Positions 12,301-21,180 of a DNA stretch of 64,000 nt are shown here, in pieces. The DNA lies in the NCBI GenBank assembly GCA_037178625.1, contig CM074143.1, forward strand, positions 868,001 to 932,000. The letters are read 5' to 3'. A program made the translations under genes and the position numbers. The first letter of the stretch is position 1. Each line of letters opens with the position of its first letter. Source of the DNA: Skeletonema tropicum (Eukaryota > Bacillariophyta > Thalassiosirophyceae > Thalassiosirales > Thalassiosiraceae). The notes below the pieces were generated by a model. That model was not told the DNA's origin and ran no database searches. It worked only from the letters and a program-made list of their open reading frames with translations.

Positions 12301-15300
12301 CGAGAAAAAGTTAATACAGAATCCAAACGATGTCAATTCAATCCTTGGCTGTATGCAATGTTATGAAGCCCGTGGTGATTGGGAGAAGGCTTTAGATTTA
12401 GCAGGAAGAAGTTGGTCAGCACTCTCTGGAGAGACCAAGAAAACAGGCGTCAATTCTCGACGCTCACGAAGATCTAGAAGAAAAATAAGCGAGGAGAATC
12501 ACAAGATTGCTCTCAAGCATTGTGCACAAGCGGCATGGCGTCTTGGGAAGTGGGATGAACTGGAAACTTTTTCCTCGCAACTTGTGCAAGGACAGCAGCA
12601 TGCTTCCTCTCAGAATGTGTCTTTTGACCCCACGTCATCGTCAAAAGGATTTAGAACGACCAATCTCCCTACACTTGATTACGACAGTGCCTTTTACAGA
12701 GCGGTCATTAACATTCATCGAGAAGAATGGGACGATGCAGCGATATCAATTGATGCTGCTCGTAAAGCCATGGATAGTCGATTCACAGCACTTTTAGCAG
12801 AATCATATAAGAGAGCATATCCCAGCATGGTTGCTGCACAAACTCTCAGCGAATTGGAGGAGATTGTCTCCTTTCGACAATTTGAATTACGGGCAAAACA
12901 TCGTCTGCACACAACTGGTCCGCTTGAAACCAAAAAAGCAAGGCAACACCTTACCGATGTTTGGAGACGAAGACTTAATGGATGTCGTGTTGATGCCGAA
13001 GTGCATTCCGAGATTCTTGCAGTTAGGTCACTTGTGCTAGGTCCTGCTGACGAAGTTGACGCTACCATTACTTTGTCGGCATTATCGAGACAGGCAGAAG
13101 CCTTTCAATTAGCGGAAAGAACCCTGCTAGGTCCATTGGAGCAGATGAAGGTATCGCTGAATTCTCAGATATTTGGTGTTGGGACGCCGCGGGACTTGAA
13201 GATTGGCCTCGTAATCAATCCTGGAGAGTCTACAGAAAGCTTGGTAAACAAAGACGTCGTTCGAATTCGTTCAGGACCAGTGTACGAACAATACTGCCAG
13301 CAACTTTTTACTGAAGCTGGGGGAGAAGAGACACTATTTGTCCAGCACAAGCTCTACTTTGCATACATTAAACATCTCTGGGTCACCGAACGTAAAGATG
13401 AAGCCATGTCCAGACTCAGCCTCCTTTGTAATATTGTTGACCTGACGGCTCATTACGGAGACAAAAACATGAGCAATGACCTTCGTATCAAATGCTGGCT
13501 AAGATATGGTGATTGGAAACTCGCCCTAAATCCGCCTGGATCGGATCTTCCAGAGAGTCTTGCAACGGACGTTTTGGTAGCATACAAGAGAGCTACGGAC
13601 GTTGCAGTCTCAGACAAGTATCGATCCTTCCATTCCTGGGCGCTAATAAATTTCCGTCTCGCAGAACAATTCAATGACAAAGATCGTGGGATAAATTCAA
13701 CAAAATCCTCATCAATGATTCAGCATCATGTCATCGCAGCTGTGAAAGGATTTGTGCGAGCGATCAGTGTTGGAACAAAACGATGGAGTGCTTCTGTACA
13801 ACAGGACCTGCTGAATCTACTTAGTTGCTTGTTTAAGTATGGAGAACTTGACGATGTTTCGCGCACAATCAAAGAAGGATTGCAATCGATTGAAATTGAA
13901 GCTTGGTTAGGTGTCCTCCCGCAGCTTCTAGCTCGGATTCAAATCAAATCACCTGCTGTCCGTTCAGTCTTGCATCCATTGCTTGTGCGCCTTGGTACGA
14001 AGCACCCTCAAGCAATGATGTACCCATTATCGGTGTTGTTGAAGAGTCCTGTCACCGACCGTAAAGTCGCGGCTGAAAGTTTGATGAACTCTCTGAAGAC
14101 TCATTCGAACGCTTTGATAGAAGAGGCTCTAATGGTATCATCTGAGTTGATCAGGGTGGCAATCCTCTGGCTAGAGTTATGGCACGAAGGTCTTGAAGAT
14201 GCGAGTCGACTGTATTACGGAGAGGGTAACGTTGCAGGCATGTTGGATGTACTTATCCCCTTGCACACGGAACTTGAAAAAGGAGCTAATTCAAGAAGAG
14301 AGCTAGACTTCCTGAATAGCTTTGGTCGAGATCTGATGGACGCTCACAACCACATCAAAGAGTACGTCAGACTCATTACAAGCAGTGGGCAGACTATTCC
14401 AACGCAGGGCGGATTCATGTCAGACCCCAACCAAGCAGGTAGATCAGCATCTCCAAATGCCGAGGCTGAAGCTGCGTTGAATCAAGCGTGGGATCTCTAC
14501 TATACAGTCTTCAGACGTATCAACAAGCAACTCCCTGGCATGACAACTTTGGAACTAGACCAATGTTCTCCTGCTCTGTTCAATGCAAGGAATCTTGAAC
14601 TCGGAGTTCCTGGATCATATCGAGTTGATGGTAGCTATGTGAAAATTCAGAAGTTCATCACAAGCGTACAAGTGATCACAAGTAAACAACGCCCACGAAA
14701 AATCACTATTCGAGGTAATGATGGGAAGGACTATGTCTTTCTGCTGAAAGGACACGAAGACTTACGTCAAGATGAACGTGTGATGCAGCTATTTGGTTTG
14801 GTCAATGCTCTCCTCGCAAGAGATAGACGAACCAATAAACACGATCTGAACATTCAGCGTTATGCAATTGCTCCGTTGTCTCACAACGCAGGAGTAGTGG
14901 GATGGGTACCTCATTGCGATACATTGCACTGCCTTATTCGCGACTACAGGGAGGCTTTGAAGATCCCGCTGAATGCGGAGAATAGAGAAATGTTGGCGTT
15001 GACACCGAACTACGACAGCTTGACTGCAATGCAGAAAGTGGAAGTATTTACCGAAGCCTTAGAGAGAACGAAGGGGAAAGGAAATGATCTCTACGAAGTA
15101 CTCTGGAACAAGAGCATTAATAGTGAGGAGTGGCTGGATAGAAGGACAAATTTTACCCGCAGTTTGGCCGTCATGAGTATGGTGGGTTACATTCTTGGCC
15201 TCGGCGATAGGCACCCATCAAACTTGATGTTGGATCAAGTCAGTGGTCGTGTGTTGCATATCGATTTTGGAGACTGTTTCGAGGTGGCCATGCACAGAGA

Positions 15301-16507
15301 GAAGTTCCCAGAGAAGGTGCCTTTCCGTCTGACAAGAATGCTTGTAAGAGCAATGGAAGTTTCAGGTATTGAGGGTAGCTACAAAAGCACGTGCGAAAGA
15401 ACAATGTCAGTGTTGCGTGACAACAAGGATTCCCTGGTTGCAATGCTTGAAGCATTTGTGTATGACCCACTTATCAGCTGGAGGTTACTGGATCAATCAT
15501 CAGAAGAAGATACAGGAGAAGCAGACGAAACTACAAAATCATCCACCAAGGATGAAGCTAGTGCAGATGAAAGTAAGCAAGATTCCACCAATGCCAACAT
15601 GGCTACTTCAGCAGGTGCAACTCACAAAAATATGTTGCCGGAACCTATTCAAGAGGAACACGACGAGGATGGAGAGAACGAAGATAGTGATAGTGATGAT
15701 GGTAATGATGACAATGCAGAGGAAGATCAGCAAGAAGACGAGGAGGAAAACGACAGCGATGACAAGACAGAAGAGGAAGTCAAAGACGTCAATAGCAGGG
15801 AAGATGAAGGAATTGATGATGACGCCAACAACGTTGAATCTCGAGATAGCGAAGAAATCGATGAAGACGATGACGAGGAAGGCAACGTTGACGACGGCAA
15901 TGAAGTGACAGCAGTGGAGGCAACTGAGACACCATCACCAACAACAACTATGGAACCAATCCCAACAGTCACAAAGCCAACCTTGACCGACGAAGTAACA
16001 CCCCGCAGCACATCAGAGCAAGCATCCTCAATGGCAGCATCTCACGCAAGATCGCTCCAAATGTATTCCGACATGAGAGCCCTTGCAGCCAACTTGAGTA
16101 CATCCTCACGAATTGCCAGTATAACTGGTGGTGGAGTAAGTGCCGCGGCAGCAGTGGCCATGGAACACCATGGATCAGTGGCCCGTTCACGTATGGGGAA
16201 GAGTCTGCGTCAGAAGGGTTCAATGCTGAACAGTGTGACGAATGATCGAAGTGGTGGTGGTCAACGCAGTGGTAGCAATGAAGAAGAAGATGCATTTGGC
16301 AACAATGATGAAGCATTGAATGAGAAAGCCTTGAAGGTCATTCGACGAGTGCAGGATAAACTTACTGGTACGGACTTTCATTCTCCCGAGGAGGAGTTTG
16401 TAGGTGATCCATTGGATGTTCAGGAGCAGGTCCAGCGGTTGATAGTTCAGGCTACAAGCAGTGAGAATCTGTGTCAGCTGTTCATTGGTTGGTGTGCCTT
16501 TTGGTAA
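6353..16507 (+). CDS. TOR: Target of rapamycin (TOR) protein kinase, full length, intronless
   Basis: A 3384-residue phosphatidylinositol-kinase-related Ser/Thr kinase, the catalytic subunit of TOR complexes that couple nutrients and energy to growth. Domains in order: Ser/Gly-rich N-terminal extension (1-280); HEAT repeats (about 300-1780); FAT domain (about 1880-2500); FRB (2598-2698, beginning ELIRVAILWLELWHEGLEDA); kinase domain (about 2780-3045) with GDRHPSN (catalytic Asp at 2952) and HIDFGD (metal-binding Asp at 2971); a Glu/Asp-rich insert (about 3050-3350); and FATC (3352-3384) ending IGWCAFW with both redox Cys. Animal and yeast TOR have about 2500 residues; the excess is in the N-terminal extension and the acidic insert. 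The start ATG follows a short AT-rich leader. One uninterrupted 10.2-kb frame is unusual for such a large eukaryotic gene. The family call is near certain; complex partners cannot be inferred here. Confidence 0.98.
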   Translation: MDFLSLESALLLQGGTPYFGYGWSDPSSSGNTADDGTVDGGSIYGPSNVGSSRGVGVAGGDYYSHGVGYGSDNHVAKLQTPLDPLLKELKREHASSAGPQDVLASLISKEELEFLFKTASSRTSTTKSSDVSGGKKFPVKSIDVPESVSSTNKDTMGKDSPELFDIARAETPLARGGNLEGASATAHPAPTPTPSNKSGIHQNLSHKRPFLSHVDNLLQTTPHLRHLTAASTDLSGSGLYDDSKNIFSQMLSFGSKDRKISSADTIDSSSAPGNVDYATSILRQRANRRASLELASFMRLLSNEMPQEAFVVVETEVYKKVFSLMKSKAAHSDDRLAGVAAVDALLSVPSSNEETKAIRVGNALSNGLKAPHADYEFLHAVARAIGRMAFGSTNVDVVEFEITRSLEWVQSERSDRKLAAVLVLSELAKSSPTAFYSKTNTSSTLSGGRGGSMGVLASYLDGLGLSGTNEFLENIFPVLADPHPIVRVCAADALSECLKILMDRQQRSMTAPLCKLHSQMMEGLQWTPGGKVNDGEDKFKERDNAIRAHGSLLVVTEMIHHSRNFILPRFDEVCTAVLKFTHHPMALIRLELIRIIPQLAQRNPDVYGCRYLCQSLDFLLASASTPPPQRSGIDLRPKAFLAIGQLALGMSDEDMGGGDITIPTVRIFDKPKSDIETEDEMEYHIVDLEEESVFQQRLGDIFDLISESLKRNRLASLGHVAKYRCDVLICFASMVEALGQHATPYVKRIVEDMFRSGLSKNLIGCLHSVAASLPSMQLYIERRLFEEVSFCLAGTRSLKSAYNLFSASENIRPAMPSINEDTSVLLRSSTSSIEHGTDNNLMRSMSLASMNPSGRPRKRNPSELEVNELSSTASRSDSITQTPATAGVSSNYESGVVINTSTKPEAIDKLILSLETLRTIGESYMRAHENENGNMLLPFLRDVISAYLDHPSSDVRREAAVTCSLLLLPFGKKVKEGNILSFRLGHVSGSYVEEILQKLLRISVSDLSPVVRLCVVSGLDERYDPYLSQLSLLPPLFLMLEDETLVMRACALQLLGRLSRLNPATILPGLRIVLTDLILELQCGGDGGGKEAATRLIIVFLREEALQQLVRPFISSIIDSLPLSDDVPRLVSASLEALGELADVAHGSIKPWLRQLIPHILSNVEEQNSSKQKVSLWALGKIAFGTNYVISPYLDYPKLLSQASNILPTTKRASWELRREVFRTFGVLGALDPDRFGSSSTRKGGGKGGGYFVELDEDKEVGTSALNTAHGSEIPKMGEWSQLNNQASSDSPQTNTGSDLVSPSSESGKKVYKDSDNDEPAHLYMYEQYAMTAQSLSKLPPARRLSPSDDDFYPTVAVQALMRILRDSSLSNLHGMVMKAVMFIFNALGLKSVPFLKNIVPHILSTIKVCGQHGLREVLLQQVANLSAIVREHLRPYLPAIFDVVEEFWFTRHLSALCSLVKRVAVAVPDDFNTYVPLLVRQILATIDSTDFNESTFKEQAERLDLILQLIQGIKGVLGEYNHLVVPALVKLTDLLIDPDPGKNLIRISPPLGSTRSNIAVETVETLSILLETTEMNEGRFSETMVKSNTTLPARVVQPFLRMLGGDVKPNKDVGSIMIDCLCICVRQLGSNRWMSFYHNSTLAVISSWQDKVGIERTTFDEGDDLEPREMAHHQSCPIDIYNDMVVELISSANRMRWANNSEDGSLPTGLSLENSGPSEVSLTGLGEALKPNTTRNPPSTIQVQNQIAAHQTNINNLQRAWDVSQRSSREDWDEWLRRFSVQLLREAPSPALRACAELAQAYQPLARELFSAAFACCWVELDDHYKSSLIFSMETVFQADASQISLEILQLLLNLAEFLEKNKKTELPIDISIIAELALKCRAYARALHYKEREYIMGRGGSCVESLIDINKKLDLPEAAVGVLQAAKIEIQRHNRAGDHNNSMAYSVLNTIDGDKGSWAGDIMYESWLAKLGSWREAVQLYEKKLIQNPNDVNSILGCMQCYEARGDWEKALDLAGRSWSALSGETKKTGVNSRRSRRSRRKISEENHKIALKHCAQAAWRLGKWDELETFSSQLVQGQQHASSQNVSFDPTSSSKGFRTTNLPTLDYDSAFYRAVINIHREEWDDAAISIDAARKAMDSRFTALLAESYKRAYPSMVAAQTLSELEEIVSFRQFELRAKHRLHTTGPLETKKARQHLTDVWRRRLNGCRVDAEVHSEILAVRSLVLGPADEVDATITLSALSRQAEAFQLAERTLLGPLEQMKVSLNSQIFGVGTPRDLKIGLVINPGESTESLVNKDVVRIRSGPVYEQYCQQLFTEAGGEETLFVQHKLYFAYIKHLWVTERKDEAMSRLSLLCNIVDLTAHYGDKNMSNDLRIKCWLRYGDWKLALNPPGSDLPESLATDVLVAYKRATDVAVSDKYRSFHSWALINFRLAEQFNDKDRGINSTKSSSMIQHHVIAAVKGFVRAISVGTKRWSASVQQDLLNLLSCLFKYGELDDVSRTIKEGLQSIEIEAWLGVLPQLLARIQIKSPAVRSVLHPLLVRLGTKHPQAMMYPLSVLLKSPVTDRKVAAESLMNSLKTHSNALIEEALMVSSELIRVAILWLELWHEGLEDASRLYYGEGNVAGMLDVLIPLHTELEKGANSRRELDFLNSFGRDLMDAHNHIKEYVRLITSSGQTIPTQGGFMSDPNQAGRSASPNAEAEAALNQAWDLYYTVFRRINKQLPGMTTLELDQCSPALFNARNLELGVPGSYRVDGSYVKIQKFITSVQVITSKQRPRKITIRGNDGKDYVFLLKGHEDLRQDERVMQLFGLVNALLARDRRTNKHDLNIQRYAIAPLSHNAGVVGWVPHCDTLHCLIRDYREALKIPLNAENREMLALTPNYDSLTAMQKVEVFTEALERTKGKGNDLYEVLWNKSINSEEWLDRRTNFTRSLAVMSMVGYILGLGDRHPSNLMLDQVSGRVLHIDFGDCFEVAMHREKFPEKVPFRLTRMLVRAMEVSGIEGSYKSTCERTMSVLRDNKDSLVAMLEAFVYDPLISWRLLDQSSEEDTGEADETTKSSTKDEASADESKQDSTNANMATSAGATHKNMLPEPIQEEHDEDGENEDSDSDDGNDDNAEEDQQEDEEENDSDDKTEEEVKDVNSREDEGIDDDANNVESRDSEEIDEDDDEEGNVDDGNEVTAVEATETPSPTTTMEPIPTVTKPTLTDEVTPRSTSEQASSMAASHARSLQMYSDMRALAANLSTSSRIASITGGGVSAAAAVAMEHHGSVARSRMGKSLRQKGSMLNSVTNDRSGGGQRSGSNEEEDAFGNNDEALNEKALKVIRRVQDKLTGTDFHSPEEEFVGDPLDVQEQVQRLIVQATSSENLCQLFIGWCAFW

Positions 16508-17291
16508 TGAAAGTGAATGTAAGAATATATAATTTGAAGATTGTAGAGTATAATTTGACAAGCTGTCTTTCTTTCAGACTATGTAACAAGTGGATAGATT
16601 ATCAGACGTGGCTGCCCAGGCAGCGGCCTCTAGCCCATGCTAAGTAGTCTAGTCAACGCTTCACAAGCGAAATCGGAGTAAAATCGGAGTAAAGGGAGGT
16701 GTGTCTTGTGTCTAGGCCTTGGAAATAGGGGGGCGAGGGGGGAGCCTCCCGATATTTAGGGTTCTGATTATGGCAAAATCGTCTAAATGGGGTAAAATGG
16801 TCAATATTAATTAGGCTGTATTTAGCTAGCTTTAGACGAAAAACACAAATTTAGCTAATTAGGGGAAACCCCCCTGATATCGGGTAGGCTAGCCCTCTAT
16901 TTCCAAAGGCCCAATCTTTTGTTTCACGTTGTGTCACAAAGATGAACAAGTTCGGTGTTCGCTTTGGGATGATCTGTACTTCAACAGCGGACGTTTTCCA
17001 CGCACGCACATAAACTAAAACAGATGATCCGCGTATGATTCTTAAGAAAGACTGGATACGTGCGTCAATTTTTGCTGCGTCTTGCGAAAAACCATCTGAT
17101 ACGGGTTCCTCCAACCACTGTTCTCTGCACGGGCTTCCCTTCGTTCATGAAAAGCCAGCCGCAAGAGTGCAGACACGGTAGACACACCTGCAACAGTCAG
17201 CACTTGCAGCAAAACCACGATAAGTAATCTTATGATTACGACCTCAATTATTGATTGAAATCCAGCGAGAGAGATAGACAACAGAGACAGC
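16508..17291. other. Intergenic region between TOR and the bHLH-PAS gene
   Basis: About 780 bp. It holds the small inverted-repeat element at 16715-16912 and, just before it, a short direct repeat of AAATCGGAGTAAA around 16670-16693. The last ~150 bp before 17292 are the likely promoter and leader of the bHLH-PAS gene. No other coding or RNA feature was recognised. Confidence 0.5.
16715..16912. mobile_element. Short MITE-like element with imperfect inverted ends
   Basis: The left end GGCCTTGGAAATAGGGGGGC and the reverse complement of the right end, GGCCTTTGGAAATAGAGGGC, align with one indel and one substitution. The inverted similarity continues inward to CCTCCCGATAT on the left and CCTACCCGATAT on the right, giving arms of roughly 40 bp in a 198-bp unit. 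The interior is AT-rich and non-coding. No clear target-site duplication flanks it, so it could also be a plain inverted repeat rather than a transposon. It differs in sequence from the element at 5521-6101. Confidence 0.45.
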
Positions 17292-19754
17292 ATGCAGAGT
17301 AACAATGCTTCACCAGGCAAGCCGGGGTCCATGCCACAGGGGGCACAAACTGTGAGCATCGGTAATAAACACATGATGACTTACATCCCAAATGGCGAAG
17401 GCGGATCTAACGGTGGTGGCGACGGGAACTCTAACGAACAGCGCCGCCCCTCTGAACAACAGTTGTCGTTCAACAATTACACGAAAGCCGTCGCCATGGA
17501 AATGAATACTAATAAATGGCCCTTAGATAGAGAAGAGTCTTTAGATGACGATGTATTTAATGCATCGTTAGAGGTGTTCCTCAAGGATGATCAGGGAGGA
17601 TACGACGTTGATCAATTCATAAATTACAATAACGATAATCTCGCCCTGGAGGAGGGATTATCGGGAGGAGGGCGAAAGCGAAAGGCAAGTCATGCCTTTT
17701 TGCCTGATATAATGTCGTTGGCGAATTCATCCGCCGAGTGCACTGCGGCTGCTGCAGCCGTGGCAGCCTCACTTCAGCAGCAGCAGCAACAACAGCAGCA
17801 GCAAGAGGCAGAGACTGCAGCATTAAATTCTGCCGCTGCGGCTGGTACAGCTGCCGCAGCTGCGCCCAATAACATGGCCTATTCTACACAGGGGAGTCTC
17901 ATTCAGTTGCCTCCGTCGTTATTGTTCCCCCCCGCTATAACAGTACCTCCTCCGCAACCAGCAGCGGTGGCGTCGACTGCAGTTCCGGGAGGGATGACGA
18001 TTGGATCACAAGAACACCTACAGTTGCAGCAGCAACAGCAGAATACCCTTGCGAGTAATCTCATGAAGAGTATGTCACCATCACCACTGACAGCGGCGCT
18101 ATTTCAACAACCGGGAGGAGCTACTGCTGTTACTACTACCATTAATAATGTATCATTGTCGGGAGCAGGTGCGAATCAAGCCTCGGGTACTGCAGCTGTC
18201 CCCTCCACCAATTGCCAAGGTGGGGCGAATAATGCGACTGCGGCCAATGCGTTCGATACTCTATTTGGATTCAATTCCATACCCGAACTTCCTGTTGCTC
18301 CGCCACCTCCTCAAGGTGTTGCTTTCCCCCCTGCTCCTGCTGGGAAGCCAGCTTTCCCGATTGCAGTTCAATCTGCTACGGTGAATTCCCTCGCTGCAGC
18401 TGCAGCGTCAAGTCAACAGCAGCAACAGCAGCAACAACAGCAGCAACAAAAAGGGGGATACCAAACGGGTACATCCACATCCGCCACAAGTATGTCCTTC
18501 ACAGATGCATCCTCCTCCCAAACCAATGCCAAGAAGAGCAGGAGCAGTGTCCCACAGCAAAAACGAAAGGGAGGAGCAAAACCACCCACAGTCAAGTCTT
18601 CCCCCTCCTCGAACCTATTACACGTATCCGAAGACGAGCATGAACGTCTCAAACGTCGTTCCATCCGAAACATTCGGGAACAACAACGCTCCAACAAGAT
18701 TGCCGAACGTATCGGCGAATTACGAAATCTCCTCCAGGGTGCTGGAGTCCAACACAAGTCCGACCGATACAGCACACTTGTTGGTGTGGTAAATTATGTC
18801 AAGATGTTGCAACGGCGGAGCAAAAAGTTGGATGAGGAGCACAAGCTGTTATTGGAGACGATCAGTGGGGCGGGGGAAATGGTCCATGGGACGAGTACCT
18901 TTGGGGGTCTTCCTCCTCCACCGCCAAAACCGCCTGGGACGACGACAGTTCAAACGTTTGATGTTTCGGGGGAGAATGCTTCCTCCATTTCGTCTGATAG
19001 GGACAACAATGATGAGGAGTTTTTGGTGTTTGTTCAGGGGATTGATTATAGGTTCATCTTTGCCAATTGTGGCGTAGCATTGGCAATTGCAAGTGTGGAT
19101 GGACGCTTCGTTGATTGTAATGATGAATGGTTACGACTTACTGGATACTCAAGAAAGGAGTTGATGGGAGAGGGCAAGAATGGAAAAGGAGGCCACCATG
19201 ATCGATCCACACCGATATCGGTGGCAAGCACCGCAGCCCATGCGCCTCCCGCTTCTGAGAAGAAGGCAGCCTCATTCCCCCCATCTGAAATACTCATCAG
19301 TAGGCAACATTTAAGTCTATTCAATCTCCTCGGTCGCGAGGATATGGAGACAGTGTACACTGCAATGAGTCGGATGCTCCGCAGTGCCCCACCAACGACA
19401 AGGACGACTGCCACATCATCATATTCATCTTCGGATCCCAACACTTCTGACTCCTTTTTGGAATCATGTTCTGGTAACGAAGCAGCTTCGGGTGCTGATG
19501 GGGATAACGTTCAACGATATACTGTTGATCATTGGGCTGGAAAGGTGAAGAATACCAGGAGAACGGAAAATTCGGTACGTAGTTGTCTAGAGAGAGTGTG
19601 GTTTCTTTGTTTTATCCGAACGACGGTGAAAGTCACTTTTCTTCTCACCATTCCTTGTTTGTTATCTTTGCAGCTTCAATTAAACATATCTCTCGTTCGT
19701 ACAGACGATGGAAGACCCAAGTTTTTCAATTGTGCTCTTTCAGAGGCAAGATGA
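17292..19754 (+). CDS. bHLH-PAS transcription factor with polyglutamine tracts
   Basis: A nuclear DNA-binding regulator. The N-terminal half is low complexity with polyQ runs (about residues 162-172 and 375-388) and polyA stretches. The basic helix-loop-helix lies at about 452-510; its basic part IRNIREQQRSNKIAERI has the E..R spacing used for E-box contact, followed by helix 2 with YSTLVGVVNYVKML. A PAS domain starts near 585 (YRFIFANCGVALAIASVDG), is interrupted by a Ser/Gly-rich loop and resumes at SLFNLLGRED. A 99-nt GT-AG intron at 19575-19673 (donor GTACGT, acceptor TTTGCAG) has no stop and keeps frame; removing it joins RRTENS to LQLNISLVRTDDGRPKFFN, which restores the final PAS strands. 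The spliced product is then 787 residues. Diatom bHLH-PAS proteins such as Phaeodactylum RITMO1 act in diel timing; orthology is not shown here. Confidence 0.9.
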   Translation: MQSNNASPGKPGSMPQGAQTVSIGNKHMMTYIPNGEGGSNGGGDGNSNEQRRPSEQQLSFNNYTKAVAMEMNTNKWPLDREESLDDDVFNASLEVFLKDDQGGYDVDQFINYNNDNLALEEGLSGGGRKRKASHAFLPDIMSLANSSAECTAAAAAVAASLQQQQQQQQQQEAETAALNSAAAAGTAAAAAPNNMAYSTQGSLIQLPPSLLFPPAITVPPPQPAAVASTAVPGGMTIGSQEHLQLQQQQQNTLASNLMKSMSPSPLTAALFQQPGGATAVTTTINNVSLSGAGANQASGTAAVPSTNCQGGANNATAANAFDTLFGFNSIPELPVAPPPPQGVAFPPAPAGKPAFPIAVQSATVNSLAAAAASSQQQQQQQQQQQQKGGYQTGTSTSATSMSFTDASSSQTNAKKSRSSVPQQKRKGGAKPPTVKSSPSSNLLHVSEDEHERLKRRSIRNIREQQRSNKIAERIGELRNLLQGAGVQHKSDRYSTLVGVVNYVKMLQRRSKKLDEEHKLLLETISGAGEMVHGTSTFGGLPPPPPKPPGTTTVQTFDVSGENASSISSDRDNNDEEFLVFVQGIDYRFIFANCGVALAIASVDGRFVDCNDEWLRLTGYSRKELMGEGKNGKGGHHDRSTPISVASTAAHAPPASEKKAASFPPSEILISRQHLSLFNLLGREDMETVYTAMSRMLRSAPPTTRTTATSSYSSSDPNTSDSFLESCSGNEAASGADGDNVQRYTVDHWAGKVKNTRRTENSVRSCLERVWFLCFIRTTVKVTFLLTIPCLLSLQLQLNISLVRTDDGRPKFFNCALSEAR

Positions 19755-20047
19755 AATGGATCACCAGCCCATATACCAACAAATTCTCTTTCACAGTATC
19801 CAACACGAAACAACCACAACTTACTACGGAGAGAGAGAGAGAAACGAATTTATAAATCAATCACTTTGCATACTACATATCATCTATAGCACCGCATTGT
19901 TATCCAAGAAGAAAAGATGGATGGGAAAATGACGAGTAAATTCACCAAAATAACCTTTGCTAGGGGTAGAATCTGCTGGATTATTTAGTTACTTTTAGCT
20001 ATGCTGTAACATTGATCTAAAGAGTTTTGACTTCACTTGTATTGCAA

Positions 20048-21076
20048 CTAGACGTTCTTGTACTTTTTCTTCTTCATCTTTTTGTCCTTCTTTTTCTTCT
20101 TTTTGTCAGGAGTGGAAGAAGATGGTTCATAGTCAACAATGCAATCTCCTATTTTCTTCAAGGAGCCTTCTTCTTTGGAGCTCTTAACGCTCTCACCTAA
20201 ATCAGCATTATCAGCGGCAGGTTTTGAATCATCAATACCATCAGGAGCGGAAGAAGACGCTGGCTTGCCTCCTCCTCCTTCTTTCAAACCATCGTGATCT
20301 ACCCACTCTCCTTTCTGAAATGCATGATCCAACTTGACAGACTTCCTACTCTTATTCATGGACGACTTGCTCTTGCCCAAACCCAACTTTTCCCTCGTTC
20401 TCTGTGTCATGGGCCTACCAGCATAATCATCCCGACCAAGAACCAAGTGAGATGGTTTATCATTCGCTGCACGATTATCCTTTGCAATATTCTTTTGTCG
20501 TGATCGAACCTTGGGTCGTTTCCTCTTTTTCTTAGTTTCAGTAGTAGTAGTGTTGGTAGCAACAACAACTTCAGTAGTTTGTTCTTTGTCTGATGATGGA
20601 GTGGAGGATGATGATGCAGCTACCCCCTCGCCTTCTTTGGTACTCTCTGCAGTAGCATTTTGTGTAGCTTGCCTTTCCTGAGCTCGTTCCTTTTTACCCT
20701 TCTTTTTCTTCTTTTTGGATTTTGTAGTGTCACCACTACCGTTGTTCGATGTAGCATCACCACCTCCTTGCACATCAACTAATGAAGAAACATCGGTAGA
20801 GACTGGTACTGTCTTTTTCTTCTTCTTCTTTCGTTCCTTTACTGCAGTTGTCCTCCCTTCCTCTTCATCACTGCTAGAATTATCATCGGCGGCATTATTA
20901 TCGTCGTCATCATCATCGTCTGCGCCATAGATATTATCATGTCTTCTTTTTCTGCCCACATTGAGAATTTGTTTCTTGATGGATTTGGTCCAATCTTCAG
21001 ATACATTTTCGGAAGCACCGGCAGCAGCAGCCGCTGCTGATGGTGTAGCACCTACGCCTAACCTCTTTGCTACCAT
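20048..21076 (-). CDS. Lysine-rich low-complexity protein, probably nuclear, family unknown
   Basis: About 342 residues from the ATG at 21076 (MVAKRLGVGATPS); the frame can be extended to an ATG at 21142, but that 22-residue leader looks like untranslated sequence. The protein alternates acidic runs (DDDDDDDNNAAD), long Lys runs and Ser/Thr-rich stretches, and ends KKKKKKDKKMKKKKYKNV. The only segment that looks like a conserved fold or motif is HLVLGRDDYAGRPMTQRTRE in the second half. Such composition is common in nucleolar and ribosome-biogenesis proteins, which is a guess rather than an identification. It shares an upstream region with the divergent NicO-like gene, in which a 31-bp direct repeat sits. 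Confidence 0.7.
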   Translation of the reverse strand: MVAKRLGVGATPSAAAAAAGASENVSEDWTKSIKKQILNVGRKRRHDNIYGADDDDDDDNNAADDNSSSDEEEGRTTAVKERKKKKKKTVPVSTDVSSLVDVQGGGDATSNNGSGDTTKSKKKKKKGKKERAQERQATQNATAESTKEGEGVAASSSSTPSSDKEQTTEVVVATNTTTTETKKKRKRPKVRSRQKNIAKDNRAANDKPSHLVLGRDDYAGRPMTQRTREKLGLGKSKSSMNKSRKSVKLDHAFQKGEWVDHDGLKEGGGGKPASSSAPDGIDDSKPAADNADLGESVKSSKEEGSLKKIGDCIVDYEPSSSTPDKKKKKKDKKMKKKKYKNV

Positions 21077-21180
21077 TTTGGCTCTATTATAATGATAATG
21101 ATCGATAAGCACAGACACAGACTGCACAGAAGTGATGGTCAAAATAAAATCAAAATGGATGGTGGATGGTGGCCGAAGCG

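Noticed and set aside
15727..16316. Antisense frames opposite the acidic region of TOR
   Set aside because: They are Ser/Leu-rich mirror translations of GAT/GAA codons and have no independent support.
18413..18775. Minus-strand frame ending in a long Cys run
   Set aside because: It is the complement of the CAG/CAA repeats that encode polyglutamine in the bHLH-PAS gene.
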